NCBI RefSeq assembly: GCF_000687475.1
Contig: NC_057316.1
Span: forward strand, 7,378,001 to 7,442,000
Direction: 5' to 3'
DNA: 64,000 nucleotides
Origin: Ustilaginoidea virens
Lineage: Eukaryota; Ascomycota; Sordariomycetes; Hypocreales; Clavicipitaceae
Below are positions 1 through 11,057 of this stretch, piece after piece (positions within the stretch are counted from its first letter, which is position 1; each line of letters opens with the position of its first letter). Under the pieces are notes generated by a model, which worked only from the letters and a program-made list of their open reading frames with translations, was not told the DNA's origin and did not search any database. Both the position numbers and the translations under genes were made by a program.

Positions 1-430
1 CTCTAAGTAGCAACCATTCGCATAAAGTACTTATATATAGAGAGCCACGCAAAATTCGCGTGTATATAAAGTACCACTTTATAAATGAGGGGCAACCGTT
101 CGTATAAGGTATTAGTACATATAGAGCCACGTAAAATTCGCATGCATATAAAGTACCACTCTATAAATAAGGGGCAACCATTTGCCTAGGCAACTATTTA
201 CCTAAAAAACTATTTACCTAGGCAACTATTTTACTAGGTAACTATTTGCCTAAGCAACTATTAGTATATATAGAGGCACGCAAATTTTCGCGTGCATATA
301 AAGTACCGCTCTATAATTAAGGGGCAATTATTTCCCTAGGCAAATACTTATAAAGGCACACAAAATCTATATGCATATAAAGTACCGCTCTTTAAGTAAC
401 TATTTGACTAAAGTATTACTATATACTATA
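1..430 (+). repeat. Hairpin-box leader of part A, copy 1
   Basis: An irregular series of short boxes. Each has a small inverted repeat of the type GCACGCAAA..TTCGCGTGC, then TATAAAGTACCGCTCTA and a GGGGCAAC element. Between boxes lie short direct repeats around CCTAGGCAACTATTT. Noncoding; function unknown. Equivalent stretches are 9249-9858 and 48291-48901. Confidence 0.7.
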
Positions 431-1629
431 CACTATTAAACTCGCGTGTATATAAAGTATCCGACTGTTGTTGTTTTTTTAAGCCAAATCTGGAAAATCA
501 TCTAGCGATAGGGGTGTTATACCTATATACCTACTAAATATTAAATCGACTCAGTATATACTTATATACGCTAAATTTCGCGTGTATATAAAGTACTGCT
601 CTATAATAAGGGGCAACCATTTGCTCCCTAGGGCAACTAGTTAAGTAAAGTATCACTACATACTATGCACTATTAAACTCGCGTGTATATAAAGTATCCA
701 ACTATCGTTGTTTTTTTAAGCTAAATCTAGAAAATCATCTAGCGATAGGGGTGTTGTACCTATGTACCTACTAAATATTAAATCGACTTAGTATATACTT
801 ATATACGCTAAATTTCGCGTGCATATAAAGTACCGCTTTACAATAAGGGGCAACTATTTGCTCCTTAGGGCAACCAGTTGAGTAAAGTATTACTATATAC
901 TATGCACTATTAAACTCGCGTGCACGTAAAGTATCCGACTATCGTTGTTTTTTTAAGCTAAATCTGGAAAATCCTCTGGCGATAGGGGTGTTATACCTAT
1001 ATACCTACCAAATATTAAATCGACTTAGTATATACTTATATGCGCTAAATTTCGCGTGTATATAAAGTACCGCTCTATAATAAGGGGCAACCATTTGCTC
1101 CCTAGGGCAACCAGTTAAGTAAAGTATCACTACATACTATATACTATTAAACTCGCGTGTATGTAAAGTATCCGACTATCGTTGTTTTTTTAAGCCAAAT
1201 CTGGAAAATCCTCTGGCGATAGGGGTATTATACCTACGTACCTACCAAATATTAAATCGACTCAGTATATACTTATATGCACTAAATTTCGCGTGTATAT
1301 AAAGTACCGCTCTATAATAAGGGGCAACCATTTACTCCCTAGGGCAACTAATTGAGTAAAGTATTACTATATATTATACACTATTAAACTCGCGTATATA
1401 TAAAGTATCCAACTATCGTTGTTTTTTTAAGCTAAATCTGGAAAATCCTCTAGCGATAGGGGTATTATACCTATGTACCTACTAAATATTAAATCAACTT
1501 AGTATATACTCGTATGCGCTAAATTTCGCGTGCATATAAAATACCGCTCTATAAGTAAGGGGCAAACATTTGACTAAAGTATCACTATATATTATGCACT
1601 ATAAAATTCGCGTGTATATAAAGTATCCT
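431..1629 (+). repeat. 237-bp tandem satellite, copy 1 (five units)
   Basis: Units start at the CACTATTAAACTCGCGTG element near 431, 669, 906, 1143 and 1381; the last unit is shortened (about 223 bp). Each unit holds two versions of the CGCGTG(Y)A..TAAAGTA box, a T-run (TTGTTTTTTTAAG), a GCGATAGGGGTGTT element and GGGGCAACCATTTGCTCC. Neighbouring units differ mainly by transitions. No coding potential. Confidence 0.9.
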
Positions 1630-2016
1630 AAAGGCGCGCAAGCAATATACGTGATTACCTTACTGTAAAGGCTGGCAGGGGATTCGGCAAAAGGCGCGCA
1701 AGCAATACACATAACCTCACTCTAAAGGCATGCAGTGCATATAGCAAAAGGCGCGCAAGTAATATATATAACCTCACTCTAAAGGCATATAGGGCATACA
1801 GCAAAAGGCGCGCAAGCAATACACATAACCTCACTCTAAAGGTATATAGTGCATATAGCAAAAAGCGCGCAAGCAATATATATGACCTCACTCTAAAGGC
1901 ATACAGTGCATATAGCAAAAGGCGCGCAAGCAATACATATGACCTCACTCTAAAGGCATACAGGGCATACAGCAAAAGGCATGCAAGTAATATACGTGAC
2001 CTTACTCTAAATATAG
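1630..2016 (+). repeat. 57-bp minisatellite, copy 1
   Basis: Tandem units of 57 bp built on AAAGGCGCGCAAGCAATA, a CGTGACCTCACTCTAAAGG block and CATGCAGTGCATATAGC; about 6-7 units. Because 57 is a multiple of three, the minus strand shows an open frame repeating 19 residues (LLYALHAFRVRS-like). It has no start context, no non-repeat domain and no conserved boundary, so I treat it as noncoding. Confidence 0.9.
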
Positions 2017-2161
2017 GCAGACGCGCTATTAGTATATATAATATTACCCTAAAGGCGTGTATATCAAATAAACCACTTTAGACCTATAGGTCCTAACTAT
2101 ACTATTGATTTAATAGAAGTAAGATATATCTTCTTTATTCGTTTATTATTTCCCTTTATAT

Positions 2162-2270
2162 ACACACCCTATATTATAATAGGTACCCTTTAATTCCTAA
2201 TACTAGTACTACCACTCTATAGCATATAGCGCTTTATATATATATCGTACTACTATATATTACCTTATAT
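2162..2270. other. 108-bp insertion present only in copy 1
   Basis: Copies 2 and 3 read from CCCTTTATAT directly into TACTTATCTCTTCGG. Copy 1 has about 108 extra AT-rich bases at this point. The extra segment is bordered by TTATAT on both sides (2156-2161 and 2265-2270), which looks like a short target-site duplication. I see no convincing terminal inverted repeat and no reading frame. Confidence 0.7.
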
Positions 2271-2280
2271 ACTTATCTCT

Positions 2281-2420
2281 TTGGACCTGCAGGTCTTAGT
2301 AAGGCTTATATACCTACCTCTTCGGACCTGCAGGTCCTAGTAAGGCTTATATACCTACCTCTTTAGACCTATAGGTCCTAATAAGGCTTGCATGCTTATT
2401 TATTCAGACCTATAGGTCCC
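2281..2420 (+). repeat. 41-bp tandem array of the palindrome, copy 1, first array
   Basis: Four units, about 41 bp apart, each with the palindrome core GGACCTGCAGGTCC or its TATA-centred form (2283, 2324, 2365 and 2405) and a TAAGGCTTATATACCTACCT spacer. A single further core lies at 2080-2093. Confidence 0.88.
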
Positions 2421-2679
2421 AATAGGCTTCTATCTATACTAGGCGAAGTGGTAATAAGGAGGAAAAGGGCAGATAGCGCTATATCTAACGATATAGCCTT
2501 TTTATATATACATGCCGCAGTTATATATGCGTGCTGCGGTTATATAGGCAGCCATAGCCGTACCGCGGCCTTATATGCTATATACCTAGTTAGATGCGCT
2601 AAATAACTAGCTGATTAACCGACTGACTAATAATTCTAATAGCGTTATTACCTTACTTCTTACTATTTACTACCTTATG

Positions 2680-2992
2680 ACCTTCTTTTTTACTAGCTTT
2701 ATTCCTAATCTTTTTATATATTACCCTTTATACTAATACTCTCCTTCTTCTTCTTTACTTTTACTCTTTTTTTTCTTTCTTATTTTTACTCTCCTTTTTC
2801 TTCTTTACTTTTACTTTCTTCCTTCTTTCTTATATATTACTCTCTTCCTTCTTTTTTATATATTACTCTCTTCCTTCTTTTTTATATATTACTCTCTTCC
2901 TTTTTTTTTATACTTTACTCTTTTCCTTCTTTTTTATATTTTACTCTCTTCCTTCTTTTTTATATTTTACTCTCCTCCTTATAGGATATAAT
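2680..2992 (+). repeat. Pyrimidine-rich tandem tract, copy 1
   Basis: Nearly pure C/T on the + strand, with a repeat of about 27 bp (TTACTCTCTTCCTTCTTTTTTATAT). A second such tract lies at 3535-3690, just before the reconstructed start codon at 3738. Equivalents are 12000-12305 and 12850-13005 (copy 2), and 51680-51995 and 52550-52690 (copy 3). CT-rich stretches just upstream of start codons are common in filamentous ascomycete promoters; the long tandem tract itself is probably just satellite. Confidence 0.7.
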
Positions 2993-3014
2993 TTAGGCTT
3001 ATATATATATTATT

Positions 3015-3240
3015 CAGACCTATAGGTCCTAATAGGGCTTGTATACTTATTTATTCAGACCTGCAGGTCCCAATAGGGCTTGTATACTTATTTATTTAGA
3101 CCTATAGGTCCCAATAGGCCTTATATGCTTATTTATTTAGACCTGCAGGACCTATAGGGCTTGCATGCTTATTTATTTAGACCTATAGGTCCTATAGGGC
3201 TTGCATACTTATTTATTTAGACCTATAGGTCCTAATAGGC
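3015..3240 (+). repeat. 41-bp tandem array of the palindrome, copy 1, second array
   Basis: Six units with the spacer GGGCTTGCATACTTATTTAT and the core AGACCTATAGGTCC or AGACCTGCAGGTCC. The next ~200 bp repeat the sequence that follows the first array (GGAGGAAAAGGGC, CGATATGGCC, GCCGCAG motifs), so arrays plus flank form a larger diverged duplication: 2281-2640 against 3015-3460. Confidence 0.88.
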
Positions 3241-3737
3241 TTCTATCTATATTAGGTAAAGCGGGAAAAAGGAGGAAAAGGGCGGATAACGCTATATCTA
3301 ACGATATGGCCTTTATATATATATATACGGCAGTTATATATGCGTGCTATAGTTATATATGCATGCCGCAGATATAAGTGCGTACTAGGGTTATGTGAGC
3401 AGCCGCTGCTATAACGCGGCTATATATATTATATACCTATATACCTATTAGGTATGCTTATTACTTCCTATAATTTACTACTACCTTACGACCTTCTTTT
3501 TTACCAGCTTAATTTATAGCCTCTTTATCTACTACTTGCTATATTTATACTCCCTTCCTTTTTCTTTACTTTTACTCTTTTCTTTTACTTTTACTTTTAT
3601 CCTTTTTTTTTTCTTTTACTCTTTTCTATCTTCCTTTTTTTTACTCTTATCCTTCTTTCTTACCCTCTATTTTCTTCCCTCTAGGATATAATTTCCCTAC
3701 TCTATCGCCGGATTATAATACCTATATTATTATATTA

Positions 3738-6300
3738 ATACCTCGGCCCTATAAATATTTTCATAAGGTTAGTAATATTATAAGTGGGTATAAAGAATTC
3801 CTTAAAAATAACTTAGCTAATATAAAGCTATAGGATCGTTATCCTAGTAAAATGCCAGTTTATATATCGCTATATAAGTAACGGCTCGTCCGGTCTAATA
3901 TTATATTATCCTAGCAAAATGCTAGTTCGCATATCCCTATATAAGGATTAGCTCGGCCTATCCACTACTATATTATCCTTAACGAGATGGGGGTACCTAT
4001 TAATAAGCTGCAGAAAATGATTTATTAGTAATATTACTTATACATAAGATCGACTACGCCTATATCGCTACACCCAGGCTTTTACTATACTTACCTTATA
4101 AGATAGGCAGTAAGAGCGCATAAGAATATCGCTACTAGCGAAGGATTCTATATTGGCGGCAAAATGCTAATTATTAGTCATTATATATAAGCAGTATTAT
4201 TCGTACGCGAGATTAACCACGCCTATATCGTTATATCCGGCCGTCTACTATACCCACCTTATATGATAGTAAGTAAGAGTGCATAAGAATATCGCTACTA
4301 GCGAAAGATTTTATATTAGCAGGAAACCGCTAACGCCTATCTACTACTATATGGTTGATCTTGCATACGAGTAATATTGCTAATAGTAGTAGAATACGGC
4401 CGGGTGCAGCTATATAGGCATTATCCTAGACGAGATAGGGGTGCCTATAATTAAGCTGCAAAAGATAATATACTAGTAATATTACTCATACGCAAGATCG
4501 ATTACGCCTATATCGCTATATCCGGCCGTCTATTATGCCTACCTTACTAGATAGTAAGTAAAAGCGCATAAAAATATCGCAATTAGCGAAAAAGTATAGA
4601 TTAGCGGCAAAATACGTATGCTATTTTCGGCAATAACGAAAAGATATTTGGTTATAAAGACTTAAGGATTATATTATAATATCAAGCAAATAATATAAGA
4701 CTATATATAGAAACTATCTATAGTAAGAAGTTAAAACTGCCGATTAGTATTAACGAGCCTATAGATATTAATGCTCTACTTTAAGAGGGAAACTATCTGC
4801 CTAAAAGTAGGCTGCCCCCGTCTTTACTATATAGTATGCGCTGACTAGGTCTAATTGCCTTTATAAAAGGTTCCGACTTTAAAAATAGCGCTTAATAATT
4901 CGGCGATAACTAGATACCTTTTAGCACTCTTTACGAAACTATTGAGGGACTAAATAGAAAATATAAAGTCTAGAAGGGCAGTTTGGCTAACCCTGCAGTT
5001 TTATAGCTGAATATATATATCTAAATCTTAGTTCCTCTTTTTATTGAGGGCGGTTCCTATATTAGCTAAGACCTTAATTTAGACTCGCCTACACTAGATT
5101 TATCCAATATAGACCATTAGACTGTTTTTTTCCTATACTATACGCAAAAGTCGACTAATAAACCAGAGAAGACTAGTTTGCATATCGCTATATAAAAAAC
5201 ATATCGGCCTATATACTACCATATTATCTTAGACGAGATTGGGGTGCCTTTTAATAACCTATAGAAAATAATATATTAGTAATCTTATTTATATGCAAGA
5301 TCGATATTGCCTATATGGCTATACCCGGCCTTTTACTATACGTACCTTATAGTATAGCGAATAAGAGCGCAGGTATTCTTTAATAAGGTAAAGGATGTAT
5401 ATAGGGAAATATCTATTACTAAATAAATTAATAAAGATAATAATAAACTAGTCCCGGATAGCGATAATAGACGAGGCTAAGTAGAGTTGGTAATGCCTAT
5501 TTGGCTGCGTTTAGAGCTAACTAATAGGACTATCTATATAGTCTTTAGCCTTATCGGGAGGGACTTAGCATAATAAGCAAAGATTAGGGATTAATTTAGT
5601 AGATTTCTCGTACGTTTATACAAATATAAGCCATTATCACTAGGCTCTCTTTTCCAGGTTATTAGGATATTATTCTTATAAGCAATACTATAAGAACTAG
5701 ATGCATTAACTTTATTTACAGTTGCGGAGAGAAGGACCTAAGAATATCGCAACTAGCGAAAGATTTTATATTAGCGGCAAAATGCCAACTCTTGATAATT
5801 ATATATTAGTACTATTACTTATACGCTAGATCGGCTACTCCTCTATCGCTATACCTGCCCGTTTTCTATACGTACCTTGCCAAATAGTAAGTAAAAGCGT
5901 ATAAAAATATCGTAATTAGCAAAGGATTCCAGCTTAGCGGTAAAATGCCACCCGACTTTTAGTTATAATATATTAACTTCGTTTGCGGTTATAAAGAGAA
6001 AGACCTTAGAGTTGACTGATTAGCAAGGGGAATAACTCTACCTAGCGCTAACAAGACTTAGGCCCTTAAGTTTAGGTCTTTTAGCGGTATTAGCTTTTTT
6101 TTTTACTACCTAACTCGATATAGAGGTATCCCTAGGCTGTAGGTATTCCGTTTAGCTTATTAACGGCTAAAGAAGATAACGGCTAAAGAAGATGATAGCT
6201 AAAGAAGATAATTATTATAGCCCCTAGGCTGTAGGCATTCTGTCTAGCTTATTGACGGCAGAAGAAAATAATAACTAAAGAAGATAAATATTACGGCCCC
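3738..6300 (+). pseudogene. RIP-degraded coding stretch around a HAT1-derived gene, copy 1
   Basis: Begins with a reconstructed start (ATA here, ATG in copies 2 and 3) followed by a frame reading MPRPYKYFHKVSNIISGYKE, then a mosaic of coding-like segments broken by TAG/TAA. The middle part is HAT1-like (separate entry). Around it, a module of roughly 90-150 bp is iterated near 4030, 4195, 4475, 5280, 5810 and 6870; it reads approximately IYQQYYSYARSTTPISLHPA. The leading segment and the modules are not recognised. The whole is dead by stops. It could be a host gene broken by repeated insertions, or a chimeric element gene. Confidence 0.6.
4612..5177 (+). pseudogene. HAT1: HAT1-like histone acetyltransferase remnant, copy 1
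   Basis: The frame reads, in order: YAIFGDNEKIFGYKDL; IYSKKLKPP; a DINALLQEGNYLPKS segment; SDFKNSAQ; YETIEGLNRKYKVWKGSL; and IQILVPLFIEGG, then a WTVFFLY-type segment (Trp codon now TAG). The same order is found in the N-terminal half of fungal type B histone acetyltransferases (HAT1), which acetylate free histone H4 with a HAT2/RbAp46-type partner. The GNAT catalytic part that should follow (acetyl-CoA binding loop) is not recognisable; an iterated module follows instead. Stops come from CAG/CAA/TGG. At least eight in-frame stops make it a pseudogene. I infer a captured host gene fragment. Confidence 0.75.
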
Positions 6301-6539
6301 TAGGCATTAATAATTTTCTATAGTGGCGTAACCGCATAGTGCGGGGCAATATTACTTGCCAGCTGATAGCAGCCGTCTACCCCGCTCACCTAGATTGTGC
6401 ACTATATATACACTATATAGCTAGGCGTGCTTTAGTCTTAGTATATAGTATAGCTTTACCTAGCTGCTCTAACTTCCCCCTTCTACCTCTCATCCGCCTT
6501 AGTTAGCGGTAAAATACTAACTAACTAATAGTTATTCTA

Positions 6540-6862
6540 TATTAGTATAGGTATAAAGGAGAACTATAGTTCTCTATAAACCTTGATGAAAATAGGCAGC
6601 TAGCCGGTGCTCTAGTATGAGATTCAGTATGCTTTCTTATTACGCTGCGAGCCATAACTAAAGTGCATATTAGCCACTCTTACCTTATAATCTTTCTAAT
6701 GCCTAACTACTACTAATTAGTATAGGTATAAAGGAGAACTATAGTTCTCTATAAACCTCGATGAAAATAGGCAGCTAGCTAGTATTCTAGTACGAGATTT
6801 AGTACGCTTTTTTATTATACTGCAAGCTATAACTAAAGTGTATATTAGCCACTCTTAAGATA
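6540..6862 (+). repeat. 175-bp tandem duplication, copy 1
   Basis: Two units starting at AGTATAGGTATAAAGGAGAA (6544 and 6719), each with a TTCTCTATAAACCTCGATGAA segment and ending near ATTAGCCACTCTT. Also present at 15860-16175 and 55550-55865. Between 6300 and 6540 I see only AT-rich degraded sequence. Confidence 0.75.
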
Positions 6863-7092
6863 ATATACCAGCAATATTACTTATATGTAAGATCGATTAT
6901 GCCTATATCGCTGCATCCGGCCGTCTATTATGCCTACCTTGCTAGATAGCAAGTAAGAGCGCTAATTCTATATAGGCTGCAGGCCTTACTTAGTATACCT
7001 TTACTAATTTACCGTAAATAGATAAAGAGAGCATTTTAGGGGCTACAATATAGCACTAAGCGATAAAGAATCCGCTCCCTAGGATATAAAAG

Positions 7093-7572
7093 GCTAAAGC
7101 GAACGGCCACTATAGTATATATATAGACTCGCTCCTTCAACTAAATATTATAGCGGTATTTAATATAATAATTATACCCGCTTTATCTACTTACCCCTAA
7201 ATAAAGGACTCCTACTATATAGAGAAGATCTGCAACAGACCTAAAAGTTACTGCTTAATTGCTAAAGCTAATGGAGCCATATTTAAGCTATACCGTACGC
7301 ATAGCGGCACGATAATTAAGCCTATAACGGCCGAGGAGGAAGGTTTCGCTAAGCTTAAGCCTATCTACCTACTTACTAGTAGCAGCCTAAATAAGCAGCA
7401 GATATAGTAGCGCTTTAGGGATATAGCTAAGAAGGGGAATATAGAGCCGCCTATTATAGCGGCAGACTGGCTTACAGATATAGCTATAGCGTAGTAAATG
7501 CGATTTAAAGATAAGTTTTTAATTAAAAACTTTAGCCGAAAGACTCTTTCTTATAAAAGTATTAACCTATAA
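7093..7572 (+). pseudogene. Unrecognised ORF of part A, copy 1
   Basis: Same frame as the partly open ORF at 56100-56579. Stops are TAG/TAA at former Gln or Trp codons. No family recognised. The segment 6862-7092 before it holds one iterated module and nothing else I can name. Confidence 0.5.
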
Positions 7573-7652
7573 GGCTTTCCAGAAATATAGCTTAACCATC
7601 GCAATAAGGCTATTTTAGGCCTAGTTAATCGTCTTTCCAGAAAGATAGCTTA

Positions 7653-8210
7653 ACTGTTGCAATAAGGCTATTTCGGGCCTGGTCAATCTGCAATAATAAT
7701 GAGTAGATATTAAAAAAAATTTTGCGGACTTAAAGTTATTAGAGGACCCGTACCTAAAAATATATAGCATCGTTCCGGAAAGAGGGCTTTATATAAGCCA
7801 TTCTAATATACTAACCATCGCAATAAGGCTATTTCGGGCCTGGTTAATCTGCAATAATAATGAGTAGATATTAAAAATAATATTGCGGACTTAAAGTTAT
7901 CGGAGGACCCATACCTGAAAATATATAGCGTCTTTCCGGAAAGAGGGCTTTATATAAGCCATTCTAATATACTAACTATTGCAATAAGGCTATTTCGGGC
8001 CTAGTCAATCCGCAATAACGATAAGCAGATATTGAAAATAATATTGCAGACTTAAAGTTATCGAAGGACCCGTACCTAAAAATATATAGCATCGGTCCGG
8101 AAAGAGGGCTTTATATAAGCTATTCTAATATACTAACTGTTGCAATAAGGCTATTTCGGGCCTAGTTAATAGGCTTTCCGGGAAGAGGGCTTTATATAAG
8201 CCACTCTAGG
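7653..8210 (+). repeat. 161-bp tandem array, copy 1 (about four units)
   Basis: Units start at CTGTTGCAATAAGGCTATTT-type sequence at 7653, 7813, 7975 and 8136, with an incomplete extra start at 7595. Each contains GCAGATATTGAAAATAAT, GGAGGACCCGTACCTGAAAA and GAAAGAGGGCTTTATATAAG. Confidence 0.85.
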
Positions 8211-8545
8211 GTCCGTTGCAACTAAAATAGAAATAGGAAATATAGCAGAGGCAGAGGATATAAAAGCAGAGGCATTTAATAATAAGGATTTATATAAGCA
8301 TAATTAATAAGATAACAAGCGATAAAAGAAGGGAGATAAGGTTATAAATGTATAATACTCCTACTAGGTATTAGCTTATAGTTAGCGGCATTAGCTCCTA
8401 GTCGGCATTAATAAGCATAGGTTTAGTGCATATATTTAAATTCGGGATGTATATAAAGCCGATGATGTATGTGTTTTATATAGTGGGACTATAAGCCTTA
8501 GTGGGGCACCTATTGGTGATATATATATACCGCGGGCTGCTGTAA

Positions 8546-8570
8546 GTCAGGTGATAGGCGGCCACCTGAC
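8546..8570. repeat. Perfect 8-bp-stem inverted repeat, copy 1
   Basis: GTCAGGTG - 9-base loop - CACCTGAC. Identical stems at 18026-18050 and 57714-57738, with one transition in the loop. The stems survive unchanged in all three RIP-mutated copies. The surrounding 8211-8660 holds no reading frame that I can support. Confidence 0.75.
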
Positions 8571-8660
8571 CTAAGCATATGCAGCGAGTCGATTCCGCCA
8601 CTATATATCGGTGCATCCTCGCATATAGGAACTATTCTATACTGGCATTATTAGTGCCAT

Positions 8661-9000
8661 ATTAAGGGGTACCTATTTATATATAGGGTCGCGCGTATAG
8701 TATAATATACCTATTGATCATGAAGCAAAGGTATTCTATTATTTTGCTAATAACTATCTAAGAAAGTAGGAAAGAGGCAAAAGAGAGGAATTATACAATA
8801 TAGCCTCGGTTATACGCGTGCTATAGTCATATGCCTCGGCGCGGTCAGGCCGGGCTGCCCGCATGCCCTATTAGGCATAAGGGGTAAACGGGCAAAAGTG
8901 GCTATATCGTACGCAGCAGCATATGGCATATCTATCGCAGTATATGCCCAATTAGGCACCTTACGATAGCGATTCCAATAGGCATAGTTATTATAGCTAG
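8661..9000 (+). mobile_element. Truncated foldback (MITE-like) element, copy 1
   Basis: Begins AAGGGGTACCTATTTATATA and follows the left arm of the complete foldback element at 43846-44412 through GGCCGGGCTGCCCG, CCCTATTAGGCATA and CAATTAGGCACCTTACGATA, that is through its central palindrome. It then diverges, so the right arm is missing. Also at 18141-18480 and 57829-58168. From 9001 to 9186 I see only degraded sequence. Confidence 0.65.
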
Positions 9001-9248
9001 GCTAATGCAACTACCGATTCTAATATTCTATTTCTAGTAAGGTAGATATCGTTTAGTATACCTAATTATATCAGGCCTTTATATATAGCGCGCTATATAT
9101 CGCCGCGCTATACTGAATACCGCCGCTATATCCGCATCCTTATCGTGTAGTAGATAGCTCGCTTATTCCTACTACTCTCCCTCTTTAAAATCAGAGTCCC
9201 TTCTGGGGGCAGGGTTAGGCCAGTGGGTCGCAGGTTCGGTATATGCAG

Positions 9249-9858
9249 ATGCGCGCAAATTTTCGCGTGCACGTAAAGTACCGCTCTACTAAAAAAAAAA
9301 TTTCCTGGCTTAATTCAGACAAGTGAGGGGCAACCAGTCGCATAGAGTACTAGTACATTAAGAGGCGCGCAAATTTTTGCGTGCACGCAAAGTACCACTC
9401 TATAATTGAGGGGCAACTAGTTGCTCTGCTCTAAGTGGCAACCATTCGCATAAAGTATTTATACATAGAGAGCCACGCAAAATTCGCGTGTATATAAAGT
9501 ACCGCTCTACAAATAAGGGGCAACCGTTCGTATAAGGTACTAGTATATATAGAGCCACGCAAAATTTGCGTATATATAAAGTACTACTCTACAAATAAGG
9601 GGCAACTATTTGCCTAGGTAACTATTTACCTAAAAAACTATTTACCTAGGCAACTATTTCACTAGGTAACCATTTGCCTAGGCAACCATTGGTATATATA
9701 GAGGCACGCAAATTTTCGCGTGTATATAAAGTACCGCTCTATAATTAAAGGGCAACTATTTCCCTAGGCAAATACTTATAGAGGCACGCAAAATCTATAT
9801 GCATATAAAATACCGCTCTTTAAGTGACTATTTGACTAAAGTATTACTATATACTATG
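9249..9858 (+). repeat. Hairpin-box leader of part A, copy 2
   Basis: Complete version of the leader, including the left-terminal boxes missing from copy 1. It shows the same GCRCGC..GCGTGC hairpin followed by AAAGTACCGCTCTA and GGGGCAAC elements, repeated about six times at uneven spacing. Confidence 0.7.
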
Positions 9859-11057
9859 CACTATTAAACTCGCGTACACGTAAAGTATCCGACTATCGTT
9901 ATTTTTTGAAGCTAAATCTGGAAAATCATCTGGCGACAGGGGTGTTGTACCTATATACCTACCAAATATTAAATCGACTTAGTATATACTTATATGCGCT
10001 AAATTTCGCGTGCATATAAAGTACCGCTCTATAATGAGGGGCAACTATTTGCTCCCTAGGGCAACTAGTTAAATAAAGTATCACTATATACTATGCACTA
10101 TTAAACTCGCGTATACGTAAAGTATCCGACTGTCGTTATTTTTTTAAGCTAAATCTGGAAAATCATCTGGCGATAGGGGTGTTATACCTACGTACCTACC
10201 AAATATTAAATCGACTCAATATATACTCATATGCGCTAAATTTCGCGTGTATATAAAGTACCGCTCTACAATAAGGGGCAACCATTTGCTCCCTAGGGCA
10301 ACCAGTTAAGTAAAGTATTACTATATACTATGCACTATTAAACTCGCGTGTATGTAAAGTATCCGACTTTTATTATTTTTTTAAGCTAAATCTGGAAAAT
10401 CCTCTAGCGATAGGGGTGTTATACCTACGTACCTACTAAATATTAAATCGACTTAGTATATGCTTATATGCGCTAAATTTCGCGTGCATATAAAGTACCG
10501 CTTTACAATAAGGGGCAACTATTTGCTCCCTAGGGCAACTAGTTGAGTAAAGTATTACTATATACTATGCACTATTAAACTCGCGTGTACGTAAAGTATC
10601 CGACTGTTATTGTTTTTTTAAGCTAAATCTGGAAAATCCTCTGGCGATAGGGGTGTTATACCTACGTACCTACTAAATATTAAATCGACTTAGTATATGC
10701 TTATATGCGCTAAATTTCGCGTGTATATAAAGTACCGCTCTATAATAAGGGGCAACCATTTACTCCCTAGGGCAACCAGTTGAGTAAAGTATTACTATAT
10801 ACTATATACTATTAAACTCGCGTGTACGTAAAGTATCCGACTGTCGTTATTTTTTTAAGCTAAATCTGGAAAATCCTCTGGCGATAGGGGTATTATACCT
10901 ATGTACCTACTAAATATTAAATCGACTCAGTATATGCTTGTATGCGCTAAATTTCGCGTGTATATAAAGTACCGCTCTATAAGTAAGGGGCAAATATTTG
11001 ACTAAAGTATCACTATATATTATGCACTATAAAATTCGCGTGCATATAAAGTATCCT
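9859..11057 (+). repeat. 237-bp tandem satellite, copy 2 (five units)
   Basis: Same array as 431-1629, with the same number of units and a constant offset of 9,428 from one end to the other. Confidence 0.9.

Larger units (their letters stand above)
1..9186 (+). repeat. Long repeat, copy 1 (part A only, truncated)
   Basis: Aligns by eye with 9429-18666 and 48471-58354. Position 1 corresponds to 9429, so about 240 bp of the left end lie outside the window. Order of parts: hairpin boxes, 237-bp array, 57-bp array, 41-bp palindrome arrays, pyrimidine tracts, HAT1-like coding stretch, second ORF, 161-bp array, hairpin and truncated foldback element. Differences from the other copies are overwhelmingly C/T or G/A, as expected from RIP. 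It stops after a CTCTCCCTCTT stretch where copies 2 and 3 continue into part B. Four bases later the left end of copy 2 begins, so copies 1 and 2 lie head to tail. Confidence 0.93.

Noticed and set aside
431..1629. CRISPR-like array of regular repeats
   Set aside because: The whole 237-bp unit is repeated with no unique spacers, and the sequence is eukaryotic.
2388..2606. Conserved 72-codon + ORF after the 41-bp array (also 11708-11926, 51396-51614)
   Set aside because: Open in all three copies, but it starts inside the palindrome array, the second array (3200-3440) shows the same sequence without an open frame, and composition is repeat-like. Weak case only.
9191..9240. tRNA-like A and B boxes (GGCCAGTGGG and GCAGGTTCGG) at the left end of the repeat, suggesting a SINE
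   Set aside because: The two boxes are only a few bases apart, far closer than in a Pol III promoter, and no tRNA fold can be drawn.
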